From: Lytechinus pictus
Taxonomy: Eukaryota; Echinodermata; Echinoidea; Temnopleuroida; Toxopneustidae
Assembly (NCBI RefSeq): GCF_037042905.1
Contig: NC_087252.1
Span: forward strand, 16,984,701 to 17,048,700
Length of the DNA: 64,000 nucleotides
Direction of reading: 5' to 3'
Shown here: positions 56,806-64,000 of the stretch, in pieces
How positions within the stretch are numbered: position 1 is the first letter of the stretch
Layout: every line of letters begins with the position of its first letter
Position numbers and translations under genes: made by a program
The notes under the pieces: generated by a model
What the model was told of the DNA's origin: nothing
Database searches by the model: none
Seen by the model: only the letters and a program-made list of their open reading frames with translations

Positions 56806-59800
56806 GGGGGGGGGGCGGTGCCTTGCATGCGTGTGTATATAAGAACAATGGAAAACTCGTCTGTGCCCCCCCCCCGGCACCTTTTAGGACAGATTTCAGC
56901 CCATGTCAGCACTCCTATGCACTGAAAATTTTTTATTATCAATAATAATAATATATAATGATAGTAATAACAACAACAATAATAATGAGTGTTATTATTA
57001 TCATTAGTAGTAGTAGTAGTAGTAGTATAGTAGTAGTAGAGTCATTTTATTATCAATATTTCATCATTATCAATATGCACAATACTGTGTTGTGCATATA
57101 TTATCCGTTTGTAGGATACCAAATGATCGTATACTCACCTCAATGTGATATTATGTTAATTGATTGATCACACGATATTAGAATATTTTATTTATAGGAT
57201 GTTACTTGATGGGCCGACCTTCTGCAAGGCTTTCCCATACCACGTGGTCTTCAACAGTGATCTTATCATCATGCACGCAGGAATCAAGGTATCCCCTAGT
57301 CTAGATCTAGACGTTAGTAGTTATTTCTTCGGAGAACCCGACACTCATTCATTGCATTTTTTATACACTGTTGGTCATAAAGGTGGAATATTTTTTTTCA
57401 CCAAATTTTCACAGCGTAATTATTACAACATGATTTGAATATGGCATTTATGGTGCATGATGACCACTTTACTTTATTATTCTGCCTTTTACACACGCTT
57501 GACAGTGATATTTTACAAGTTTATGTCCTAAGCGATGGATGTCATGAGCATAGAACAACAATGACGACAATATAGGCCCTACAGTAAATTAAATGATCAT
57601 AAGATATTTATTTTCAATCTCTCTCAGTTTTCCAGATGACTTCTTTTTTGTGATTTCATGGACAAATTTGCATCAAACTTGAGTCATTGTTCTTACTCAG
57701 TCACTAGTATCGGGTATGTCCACCCCTGGCACGAACCAGCGCATGCAGACGTCGTGGCATGCTGTCCACTAGCTTGTTGATGACGTCAACAGGCATAGCA
57801 TCCCATTCTTCCCTCAGAGCATCTGCCAACTCCTGCAGATTTTGAGGAATGACCTCTCTGTCGTTGATGGCTCGGCCTAGCGCATCCCATGCATGCTCTA
57901 TGGGGTTCATATCCGGCGAACAAGCTGGCCATGGCAACTGTACGACGCCCTCTGCCTCCAGGAATTCCCTTACTGCAGCGGCCCTGTGCGGTCTAGCGTT
58001 GTCATCCTGCAGTCGGAAATTGTGCCCATACACTCGTCTTGCATATGGAAGACAGTGGAACTCCAAGATATCCCTGTAGGCGGCGGCGTTGATGTTTCCG
58101 TCCGGAACCACCAGTGGCGTTTTCCCTCCATAATGGATGCCGGCCCATATCATCACTGAGCCGCCTCCGCCTTGAGTCGTCTCGTGGATACATTCATCGC
58201 GAAGGTTTTTCCCGGCTAATCGACGGACTCGTTGTCTCCCATCCTTTCGGTCAAGGATGAACCGGCTCTCGTCCGTGAAGACCACATGTTGCCAATGTCC
58301 TGGATGAAGCCTTCTGTGCTCCCTAGCCCAAAGAAGACGAGCTACTATGTGGCGAACAGACAGGCGTGGACATTTGGTCAACCAGCGTGCTCGGTAACCA
58401 TGTTGGAGCAATCTGCGATGAACGGTTGACCGGGAAACGTTGATCCCATGATATCTCCACAAGCGACGAAGACGGCTCGTATGGGCAATTTCCGGTTTCT
58501 GTGGCTGAAATTCAACAGTTGGCGATCATCTCTTCTTGTGGTCAATCTGGGACGTCCTGGAGATTTCCGTGGCCGCACATTCCCCGCCTTACGTTGACGT
58601 TTCAGGATCTTTGAGACTGCACTCTGTGATATCCCTAGGACTTCTGTGATATCAGTCTGCTTGTAGCCCTCCTGTCGCAGTGCTACCACTCTCTCGCGTG
58701 TTTCTGTTGCCGTTGGACCAGGCATAGTCCAGGGAACGTCTCTACCGATTTTTATTTCAAACGGTACAAGGAACTCAAAAAAATGCAACCTTCTTATACA
58801 CAGTGCTAAATCAGGGAAAGGGACAGAATATCATATGCATATCCTTTTATAGTCTACAACAAAAGAATTTATTACGTAATCCAAATTTCTCATGTTATAA
58901 TTTCACCTATGTAATTGGGAAACATTATGTAATCACTCAATTACCATTTTGTCTACGCGTAGCCTTTCAAATACCAACAAAACTGTCGATTTTTATTCAA
59001 AAATATTTTATTCCACCTTTATGACCAACAGTGTATATGGTAGGCCCTCCACGCTATTCCAGTGTTCCCTCTTTTCAAAAAAGATGAAAAGAAGACAGAC
59101 TCAGGTGTATTGTTGTGTATACTGAACTGATCAAACTTTTAAAAGGGCATTGTTCTTTCAACTCAAGTAAAACCGAACAAAGAAGCCTCAGGAAATTAAC
59201 ATCAAAATTTTAAATGACTGGAACAATCACGCAGCAACACACAAATCCCCCGGGGATATCCTGGTACGCGGGAAATAATCTGAACACGGCGTGTATCGTG
59301 TATCTGTGGTGTTTCTCACACAGATCCCACACTTGTTTAAACTGTTTAAACAAGTACTGCAAGGAAAATAAATAGCGTTTCTACCGTTTTTTTGTTTCTC
59401 TATCATACCGTGTAACTCTATCATGCCATTATAATCTAATTGATAAAACAACATTTATATTATACAAATAATGCATGCAGCCGAGTGCGTTTAATAGTGG
59501 AAATGCAGAGCACGCGAGGTTTCTTTAGATAGGTGCCGCACTGTGCGCGAGCCGCTTGCGGCGAGTGCCCAGTGTGCTCCATCTGAAGAAACCGAGCTTT
59601 CTCTGCATTTACTTTTACGCACGACAGAGCAAGTGTATTATTTGTTTTATAAAATAGCAACACAGAAACAAATTTTTAAAAACTTACAGTACAGTTTTGT
59701 TGGACTTTTACCGCACTGGTTTACTTGAGCGTGCAATGTCAATTTTCTTTGCGCCCCTTTTGCACTGCCGTGCAGTGCACAAAAAGTTGGATGTCATGTG

Positions 59801-62800
59801 ACGCGTATTGGCCAATCGCGATGCTTGAAATAATACACCTATTTTATAACACATTTTGCTTTAATACACTAGACCCACCCCAACGATATACTCTGACGCC
59901 CCCTCCCTGGGGTGGACAATTTATAACCCCTCTATTGCGACAAGCTTTATTTATCTCTCTTCGATGTAACGTAGAATGAAGAAAACCATGTTTTCAACTT
60001 TACTAAGAAATAAAGCGTATAGCAATTCAGACAATTTCCTATAAAACAAATATGCAGGATTTCCCTTTTTCTTTTTCTTTTATTTTTCATTATTTCTTTT
60101 TCCCTCTACTTTTATTTATTTTAATTCAGCTGCAAGAACTTTGCCCACGTGCCTCAGTAGACAATACAAACCTTGGTGACGTCATACAGCTCAACCATCC
60201 TGAGATTGAACTTACGGCACAGAACATTCGCTTGTTCATTGACATGATCTTCATGGTGTCTTTGAAGCAATTAAAAAGGAAAAATCAGTGCCTGTCTATG
60301 AGAGGTACATGAATGAATCATTTATTGATTAGAACATAATGTCTAACGATGCGAAAAACACTGAATAAAGAAAAAAAGAAGGGAAATTTTCCAAAACTTT
60401 GTGACCGAAAAAAAGCAAAACTGTATTTTATCTGATTGGATAACTTTTTCAAGTTAGGAAGTAATGAAATAATTTAGAACTATTCGTCGCCCGCCGGAAT
60501 TTAATTGAAAATGAAATTATTAAATAAAATACCATTTAGTTTCTGATTATTAATTCAAATTCTATTAGAATTTTTTTTTCGCTTGCTTTGCTCCCTCGTA
60601 CCTTATTATAAATATTGTCCCATATACGCCATATGCCTCGACTTTCATGGCTTCATTACGCTACTTATTTATGTCCACTAGTTGAATAAGATAGCAAACG
60701 ATATATAGGCCTACATTATTCATGTTATTAAAGGCGTATTATATCAGTATATACATTGCAATTATCTGCGAGAATATTTAATAAATTTCTCTTCCCTTTT
60801 CTTGCATTTCCAGGGCAGATGGTTGAAATGAAAAAGAGTGGTCTTTTCGTCTTTTTGTCATCCCCCGTTCTGACGTCACTAACTGAGCTACATGCAAAAA
60901 ACATGCATTTCTCTGATATTGCACCTCATGACGTCACACGAGATCTGATTCTCTTTAACCAGCAACGTATAGTAGAGGTAAGATATCAAATGTTAATTCT
61001 CCTCGGATTTGTTTAAAGGTGTGTGATATCAGTAAGATTTTACTCAAAGAAAGCGTAATGTTATCCGGTTACACTTCGTAATTTCGAAGTTTCGTAATTC
61101 CGAAACACGTAAATTGCCTATACTTCGATGTTCATTAATCCGAAAACGTAAAAGGGTTCATTAATCCGAACATTTGTGGCGTTAATATTCCGAAGGTTCG
61201 TTAATGCGAAAAAAATAAGGTTCGATGTTCCGAAGGTTCGTTAATCCGAAAACGAAATAAGGTTCGTTGTTCCGAAGGTTCGTTAATCCAAAAAGAAAAT
61301 AAGGTTCGTTAATCATTTCGTTTTCGGACTAACGAACCTTCGGAATTACGAACCTTCGGAATAACGAAGCTTCGGAATTACGAATGTATGCGATGTTATC
61401 CAGGCAAGAGGGAAAACTAGGAAAAAGAGTGTGATACGCTTTCTTTCTTTCTTTCTTTTTGTGTTTGTTTTTTGGGGCTTTTATTTATTTTTAAAAGAGA
61501 TGTAGTGCACTTGAAATACAGCTCTTAATCAGATCATTGTTTTGAAATAGACGGTGGTGGTTGTGATGGATTTGATCATCATAATGTAGTGATAGTGATG
61601 AAGATAAAAATTATTTCTTTTATTTCCCAATAGCTTTGGAGGTAACGATGGAAATATTTTCAAATGATAAGATGCAATGATTGTGGATTCTCAATACGGT
61701 CCAATAATAGTTTTGTAAGTCTCCTAAGCTTAACCTTTTCAAAAGTGTTGACCACGGTTTCCCCTAATGATGGGGACCCTGCATAGTCAGTTGCTTCATT
61801 AATTCGTAAGAATACCTGTTGCTAGTGCTACTCTTGATAGTGATGGTTCTGATGATACTAATATGACAATTGTAATTAATAATTATATCAAAATTAAAAG
61901 AAAACCGCTCTTGTTTAGCGCTTTATATCTTAACGACGTCTCCATTTTTAGTGCTTTCCATATTAATGTATACATGTTTACACTGGGCATCGGATCCCAG
62001 CTAACCCACATGCTGACACGACATTTGCTTTGGTCTTAATTTCTCAGAGGGCATGAGTTAGAGTTAGGATTGTAATATAATTTTTTGGTTAAGGGGCCCG
62101 TTTCATAAAGGACTTGCAACTGTTGAAACTTTGCCATTACGGCAACTACCATGATAACCTTAATTATGATTGGCTGCTGAGCCATGTTACCATGGTAGTT
62201 GCCATAATGGCAAAGTTTCAACAGTTGCAAGGAGGAAGGATTATTTATTTTTGGGGGTTAGATCATGGAGCTAGTACAGACCCATGATTAAATTTTATGT
62301 TTTGCTTAACGTGTAGATTTTTCCATCGGAGCAATTGTCGCTGGAGCAAATGTCATGAAACAGTCCGTACACAATGCATCCACTTTCTCCATTCCCTTTC
62401 CAAAATCATGCGGTTCTCACCCTATCGGAACCCCTTTAAATACCGCCCTGGGCTAGGTGGAGCTAAACAACAAAAACTGTGGTGTTAACCGGTGTACATA
62501 GAGGACCACGCCAGTTATTTTACACCGGTGTTAAATTGGCGGTGTTAGTTTTACACCTATAGGTGTTATTACAACACCTATGGTTGTTACATTTACACTC
62601 TTTGGTGTTATGTTCAATCTCTAGGGTGTTATTTTAACACCTCAGGGTGTGGTCCTCTAATAACACCAATTGGTGTCAGTTTTAACACCACAGTTTTTAC
62701 AGTGTAGGCAAAGGCTAAGTTTCACCGTGCCATTTGACATGTTTGAAGGACGCAAAGTTCCCGGCGAGATTTGAACACACGACCGTCGGATTACCAGGCG

Positions 62801-63134
62801 AAAGTCGAGAACCTATCCCGCATGACAATAGGGGTACCCTCGCTGTAGTGAGTTATAAGTCGAGGGAAGGACCTAAAAATAACTCCTCATGGCACCTTTT
62901 TAAGCTTCCTTTCAAGAATACAGGTAAAGATTTTATAATGTATCATGTTGTTTTTTCATCCCCTCCCCTCGTTCCAGGTGGAACTCGCCAAAGAATTAGA
63001 ACAGAAGAAAGAGGAGCTCCGGACGTTAATGAGAGACTTAGCAGCTGAGAAGAAAAAGACAGATAGTCTGCTATTCTCTATGCTGCCAAAAGAGGTCGCC
63101 AACGACCTGAGAGAAGGAAGACATGTTCAAGCCG
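42652..63134 (+). CDS. GUCY1B2: Soluble guanylate cyclase beta-2-like subunit, ten exons, 3' part outside window
   Basis: Heme-binding subunit of a cytosolic NO-stimulated guanylate cyclase (GTP to cGMP). Coding exons: 42652-42654, 44296-44369, 46889-46983, 50936-51199, 52300-52472, 54489-54664, 57198-57288, 60130-60304, 60814-60977, 62978-63134. All have GT donors, AG acceptors and compatible phases, giving 457 complete residues. The H-NOX domain is residues 1 to about 180, with proximal heme ligand His103 (SLDFLHS), Tyr133/Ser135/Arg137 (the Y-x-S-x-R heme-propionate motif) and Ile143 in the distal pocket, where O2 sensors usually have Tyr. A variable linker follows (about 181-262), then the H-NOXA/PAS-like domain (263-400) and a Lys/Glu-rich signalling helix with the conserved LLFSMLPKEVANDLREG stretch (405-455). 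The His103 position and the SDIAPHD-TRDLIL-NQQR block match beta-2 better than beta-1. The cyclase domain lies beyond the right edge. I am confident of the family and less so of exon 1. Confidence 0.92.
42880..43420 (+). repeat. Second copy of the 36580-36840 repeat, split by a MITE
   Basis: Same landmarks and order as 36580-36840, interrupted at 43032-43265. It lies in cyclase intron 1. Confidence 0.75.
43032..43265. mobile_element. 234-bp MITE rich in TTGGGTAAT/GCCCAA
   Basis: The termini are ATACACACCTAGAA and its near-complement TAAGTGTGTAT. The interior contains repeated 'gttgggc', 'attgggtaat' and 'ttgccca' half-sites in both orientations. The copy at about 36695 shows the empty site. 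Confidence 0.75.
43421..44295 (+). other. Remainder of cyclase intron 1
   Basis: AT-rich intron sequence with an AAT microsatellite at 43642-43678 and a G run at 43732-43748. No alternative exon is recognised. Confidence 0.5.
44296..44369 (+). CDS. GUCY1B2: Cyclase exon 2 (H-NOX N-terminus)
   Basis: Encodes Y-G-I-I-N... up to GEATWEKI (residues 2-25 plus two bases of codon 26). The acceptor is a pyrimidine-rich run ending ATCAG at 44295, and the donor is AG-GTGAGA at 44370. The WEKI block is characteristic of the beta-subunit N-terminus. An in-frame ATG at 44287 would give an alternative start (M-Y-Q-Y-G), but that reading adds two residues relative to beta-2 and ignores the acceptor. Confidence 0.85.
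44709..44880. repeat. Truncated copy of the ACAGTGTG repeat
   Basis: Matches 8660-8830 ('cagtgtgatcacag', 'cacatagtgaactatgt', 'ggacacct', 'cagcgtgactgttc'). It is cut off where the next element begins. In cyclase intron 2. Confidence 0.75.
44882..45413. mobile_element. 530-bp non-autonomous Tc1-like element
   Basis: The ends are TATAGTGCGTCC at 44882 and GGACGCACTGTAT at 45401-45413. Imperfect inverted repeats resemble, but differ from, those of the 979-bp element at 5343. No ORF. In cyclase intron 2. Confidence 0.7.
45414..46258. other. Cyclase intron 2; possible LINE 3' tail and CA repeats
   Basis: The segment to about 45842 ends 'aacggatataaataaatcaaatc', like a LINE 3' end. A CT-rich tract (46066-46165) and a CA-rich tract (46169-46250) follow. 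No exon is recognised. Confidence 0.4.
46259..46529. mobile_element. 271-bp MITE with TACACTGTAAA ends
   Basis: The left end TACACTGTAAAAAAAATATT, followed by TGGT, pairs with ACCAAATATCGTTTAGAGTG plus TA at the right end. The interior matches the fragment at 22805-23000. In cyclase intron 2. Confidence 0.8.
46571..46858. mobile_element. 288-bp foldback MITE just before cyclase exon 3
   Basis: The left arm 'acggggaaaccctcaacaat', 'attcctttgaaaatgcaa' and 'ggcttttgtcgaaag' recurs in reverse complement up to 46858. The right end leaves only 30 bases, including the polypyrimidine tract, before the acceptor of exon 3. Confidence 0.85.
46889..46983 (+). CDS. GUCY1B2: Cyclase exon 3 (H-NOX)
   Basis: Encodes residues 27-57, including VYDDDVTYKIVHAASQLL, the conserved Y-D-D segment of the H-NOX fold. 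The first base completes Arg26 and the last base starts Asp58. The acceptor is TTGTCTTCAG, the donor G-GTAATA. The intron upstream ends only 30 bases after a MITE (46571-46858). Confidence 0.93.
46984..50269. other. Cyclase intron 3, left part: microsatellite and SINE relic
   Basis: A GAT/GGT microsatellite occupies 47570-47810. A degenerate relative of the SINE at 13628 lies at 48731-48795 ('cggctcagtaatagagcgtcc'). TCTAGATC-type repeats cluster at 49328-49340 and 49845-49895. No exon is recognised; GT-AG candidates without conserved protein sequence were ignored. Confidence 0.5.
50270..50690. repeat. Degenerate family-B copy with A31 run
   Basis: The right arm is clear ('ttattttacttccgattttg', 'gttggacttgaccttta'), with an internal poly(A) of about 31 bases at 50528-50558. 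The left part is degraded. It ends about 245 bases before exon 4. Confidence 0.65.
50936..51199 (+). CDS. GUCY1B2: Cyclase exon 4 (heme pocket of H-NOX)
   Basis: Encodes residues 59-145: LFGVYWV, the GYDILFRTLGGTLSEF helix, proximal His103, the APSF-type loop (here VPSFRVEE) and the heme-propionate motif HYYSNR. The acceptor is a T-rich run ending GCTAG, the donor TTG-GTAAGC. All ligand-binding residues expected of an NO sensor are present. Confidence 0.96.
51200..52299. other. Cyclase intron 4; palindromic segment
   Basis: An inverted pair ('agaacatagcaaatgtattg' near 51657 against its near-complement near 51872) suggests a MITE of about 240 bp. The ORFs here (51404-51691) are in it or flank it and lack protein features. 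Confidence 0.5.
52300..52472 (+). CDS. GUCY1B2: Cyclase exon 5 (end of H-NOX, linker start)
   Basis: Encodes residues 147-203, beginning IVKGVSRIIF (the last H-NOX helix) and a short strand with YRFYIRVTD. The first two bases complete Gly146. The donor is GAG-GTAAAG, phase 0. Confidence 0.9.
52535..53060. mobile_element. Family-B copy, first of two in tandem
   Basis: The landmark arms 'cgaaatcggatgtaaaat', 'cacaaaacagttttgtgc' and 'tcatttgtataccgacc' match 53143-53752. In cyclase intron 5. Confidence 0.75.
53143..53752. mobile_element. Family-B copy, second of two in tandem
   Basis: Begins CAGGACAAGTCCCGTCCGAC and ends 'ggtggacctgacctttaat'. Full-length foldback like 17580-18172. In cyclase intron 5. 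Confidence 0.85.
53753..54488. repeat. CA, CT and TATC microsatellites in intron 5
   Basis: CA-rich (53996-54012), CT-rich (54127-54145, 54214-54262) and TATC (54262-54320) runs. They generate the spurious Ser/His/Thr-rich ORFs. Exon 6 follows at 54489. Confidence 0.9.
54489..54664 (+). CDS. GUCY1B2: Cyclase exon 6 (variable linker)
   Basis: Encodes residues 204-261, a polar Ser/His/Arg-rich linker ending TFHPNLPE plus Arg262. It is not conserved in sequence, but it has an acceptor (TTTCTTAAG), a donor (AG-GTATGA) and the phases required by both neighbours. Its end resembles the P-E-R just before the H-NOXA domain in beta-2. No start codon is needed, so it is easily missed. Confidence 0.75.
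54760..55085 (+). repeat. 320-bp polypyrimidine (CTT/CTC) tract in intron 6
   Basis: Nearly pure C/T on the transcribed sense strand, with (CTT)n at 54828-54846 and repeated TTCTTCTTC blocks. Long mirror-symmetric homopyrimidine DNA can form triplexes. The Leu/Ser/Phe ORFs on it are artefacts. Confidence 0.9.
55086..57197. other. Cyclase intron 6, remainder
   Basis: Contains degenerate repeats with 'cagctcgcgcctcgca' (56018) and 'tctgctcgtgctccgcgctc' (56188), relatives of 26190-26740. A (TA)n(TG)n(G)n compound microsatellite lies at 56734-56815 and a TAG/GTA run near 57006-57040. No exon is recognised. Confidence 0.5.
57198..57288 (+). CDS. GUCY1B2: Cyclase exon 7 (H-NOXA start)
   Basis: Encodes residues 263-292 with GPTFCKAFPYHVVF, the hallmark TFC-AFP-H motif that opens the H-NOXA (PAS-like) dimerisation domain. 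The acceptor is TTTATAG, the donor AAG-GTATCC. A Tc1-like element begins 75 bases into the next intron. Confidence 0.95.
57364..59035 (-). mobile_element. Tc1-like DNA transposon, 1672 bp
   Basis: The terminal inverted repeats TACACTGTTGGTCATAAAGG plus TGGAATA (27 bases) are perfect at both ends, with TA duplications at 57362-57363 and 59036-59037. One transposase gene lies inside on the minus strand, opposite to the host gene. The element sits in cyclase intron 7. Confidence 0.95.
57704..58725 (-). pseudogene. Tc1-family transposase, frameshifted
   Basis: A DDE transposase that would cut and paste the element at TA sites. The N-terminal frame starts at ATG 58725 (MPGPTATETRERV) and holds the paired helix-turn-helix DNA-binding region (GYKQTDITEVLGISQSAVSK) and a GRPR-like hook (SPGRPRL). 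At about 58470-58490 the frame changes by one base. The second frame (57704 to about 58480) carries the catalytic domain: Asp in VFTDESRF, Asp in LQDDNARPH and Glu in NPIEHAWD, with 34 residues between the last two (DD34E). It also has the GGGSV-IWAG motif. The frame change breaks the protein, so this copy is not autonomous unless the change is a sequencing error. I do not reconstruct the joined protein. Confidence 0.93.
59036..60129. other. Cyclase intron 7, right part: palindromes
   Basis: A perfect palindrome, ACTTGTTTAAA-CTG-TTTAAACAAGT, lies at 59331-59355. A larger inverted repeat at about 59455-59655 pairs 'ggaaatgcagag' and 'gaggtttctt' with 'aagaaaccgag' and 'ctctgcatttac' around a GC-rich centre. 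No exon before 60130. Confidence 0.6.
60130..60304 (+). CDS. GUCY1B2: Cyclase exon 8 (H-NOXA)
   Basis: Encodes residues 293-350 (LQELCPRASV to QCLSMR). This is the middle of the PAS-like domain, with the expected hydrophobic pattern around HPEIELTAQNIRLFIDMIFM. The acceptor is TTAATTCAG, the donor G-GTACAT. Confidence 0.9.
60305..60813. other. Cyclase intron 8
   Basis: AT-rich intron. A degenerate 'cgcttgctttgctccctcgta' repeat at 60580 recalls those at 8505 and 10985. No other feature. Confidence 0.5.
60814..60977 (+). CDS. GUCY1B2: Cyclase exon 9 (H-NOXA end)
   Basis: Encodes residues 352-405: GQMVEMKKSG, the FLSSPV-LTEL strand-helix, and the highly conserved HFSDIAPHDVTRDLILFNQQ block. 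The acceptor is TTTCCAG, the donor GAG-GTAAGA, phase 0. Confidence 0.96.
61075..61395. repeat. Array of TTCCGAAGGTTCGTTAATCC units
   Basis: About a dozen alternating short blocks (TTCGTTAATCCGAAA, GTTCCGAAGG and their complements AACGAACCTTCGGAAT) fill 320 bases of cyclase intron 9. The first and last blocks are inverted relative to each other, so the whole can fold back. No coding frame. Confidence 0.85.
61396..62092. other. Cyclase intron 9, middle part
   Basis: AT-rich sequence; no gene, exon or element is recognised. Confidence 0.45.
62093..62236. repeat. 144-bp MITE with GGGGCCCGTTTCATAAAG end
   Basis: The arms 'gcaactgttgaaactttgcc' and 'acggcaactaccatg' pair with their complements at 62185-62230. 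The left end resembles the family at 12039 (TTTCATAAA). The right outer end is degraded. Confidence 0.8.
62472..62706. mobile_element. 235-bp MITE built from GGTGTTA units
   Basis: Seventeen-base perfect inverted repeats AAAAACTGTGGTGTTAA (62472-62488) and complement (62682-62698), plus 'ggaccac'/'gtggtcct' inner pairs. At least ten GGTGTTA/TAACACC half-sites occur inside. In cyclase intron 9. Confidence 0.9.
62978..63134 (+). CDS. GUCY1B2: Cyclase exon 10 (signalling helix, entry to cyclase domain)
   Basis: Encodes residues 406-457: the coiled-coil ELAKELEQKKEELR, then AEKKKTDSLLFSMLPKEV and ANDLREGRHVQAG. This transmits the heme signal to the catalytic domain. The acceptor is GTTCCAG, the donor CCG-GTAAAT. 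No further exon is found before the window ends. Confidence 0.96.
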
Positions 63135-63179
63135 GTAAATGCATCAATACATGGATTATTTATACTGGCTTATACTCAC

Positions 63180-63458
63180 CTGGGGCCCCGTCTTACAAAG
63201 AGTTGCGATTGATCCGTTCGATCGCAACTATGGAAAGCCAGCAACGTCAACATCTAAAATACATTTTTGTTCGAAATAATTACTAGAAATGATATATATC
63301 CATACGTTATCTGTTTTCTTGACAATTCAGTATGCTCCTTTTTGTTTTCAAAGGACATCAAACGAATTTTGAAAAGTAAAAAATATGACATTGTTGGAGT
63401 TCCATTATACTTGAGATTGATCGGATCAATCGTAACTCTTTGTAACACGGGGCCCTGG
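63180..63458. mobile_element. 279-bp MITE with GGGGCCCCGT ends
   Basis: The left end CTGGGGCCCCGTCTTACAAA pairs with TTTGTAACACGGGGCCCTGG at the right. The arms continue as 'gagttgcgattgatcc' and 'ggatcaatcgtaactc'. It begins 45 bases after the donor of cyclase exon 10. Confidence 0.88.
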
Positions 63459-64000
63459 TCTACAACCCCTTGGTCTGCTCCTCAGATAGTCTGATACCAA
63501 GTATGGACCAAACACATTTCGTCTACTAACAATTTAGTCTAATTTCACCCTCCACGGTCCGTCGCCATGTGATCTTGGGTCGACCTCGCGTTCCCCCTCC
63601 TTATTGGGTCAACTGCTGCAGTGCTGTCACTGTTATGTCATTCGCTTACACAACTCCTACTCCTATTTCAGAGTGCATCTTCCATACTTTCTTCTTGGCA
63701 TCTTTCATAATATGCCTTTCTTCATTATTGTTTTAGGCCAGAATATACGAAGTATGCGTCTTAAAGTTTGGGTATGAAATCCTAAAGAGTGCATTTTAAG
63801 CAGACAGACTAGGTGGTGTTCGGGGGGATACCATGCGCGACCAAAAAAAAAAAAAAAAAACGTAAAAGGATGTCTTTTTCAAGATAGGGCACGTTACGTA
63901 CATGTACGTAACGTGATAAGGGTGTCAAAAACACACAAATAATGAAAAAAGGGTATCTATTTCGCTCGGAAAAATATACGTGCTTAGGGTCAAAATATGC
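63459..64000. other. Cyclase intron 10, to the window edge
   Basis: AT-rich with an A18 run near 63843 and the palindrome CACGTTACGTACATGTACGT at 63889. An acceptor-like TTGTTTTAG at 63736 is followed by a frame that does not resemble the cyclase domain and stops soon, so I do not call an exon. Confidence 0.5.

Noticed and set aside
63737..63790. Cyclase exon 11 after TTGTTTTAG
   Set aside because: The in-frame translation does not resemble the start of the catalytic domain and stops after a few codons.

Overview
The window is nuclear DNA from an animal, most likely a sea urchin or a close echinoderm relative. The reasons are spliced genes with GT-AG introns of 0.5-4 kb, an AT-rich background packed with short inverted-repeat elements, tRNA-derived SINEs, a DIRS-order (Ngaro/PAT-type) retroelement and Tc1-like elements. 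The species cannot be named from the sequence alone.

Layout. 1-3.3 kb: inverted-repeat element fragments and a TA microsatellite. 3.3-4.4 kb (minus): an apparently intact 354-residue gene, coding part in one exon, with a long glycine-zipper segment; function not recognised. 4.4-27.4 kb: no convincing host gene. This part holds many MITE-like elements (some nested), a diverged tandem duplication of about 2 kb (6.6-8.6 and 9.2-11.1 kb), SINEs (one with a 7SL/Alu-domain-like head), and decayed LINE tails. 27.7-34.7 kb: a complete 7.07-kb tyrosine-recombinase retrotransposon on the minus strand, with gag-like, RT-RNase H and tyrosine recombinase ORFs and two pairs of apparently identical split direct repeats. 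35-42.4 kb: further MITEs and simple repeats.

42.4 kb to the right edge (plus strand): the 5' part of a soluble guanylate cyclase beta-2-like gene (GUCY1B2 type). I place ten exons with compatible phases and consensus splice sites. They encode about 457 residues: the heme-binding H-NOX domain, the H-NOXA/PAS-like domain, the signalling helix and the first residues leading into the cyclase domain. The catalytic exons lie beyond the window. The start codon appears to be the last three bases of exon 1, so the family's N-terminal M-Y-G is assembled by splicing. The introns carry a complete Tc1-like element with a frameshifted transposase and a dozen or more MITEs.

Of the two host genes, the cyclase is a predicted NO-gated cGMP synthase subunit. 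The 3.3-4.4 kb gene lies about 38 kb away on the other strand, and nothing in the sequence links the two. Much of the remaining sequence is identifiable mobile DNA. Several insertions are datable relative to each other because a related copy in the same window preserves the empty site.
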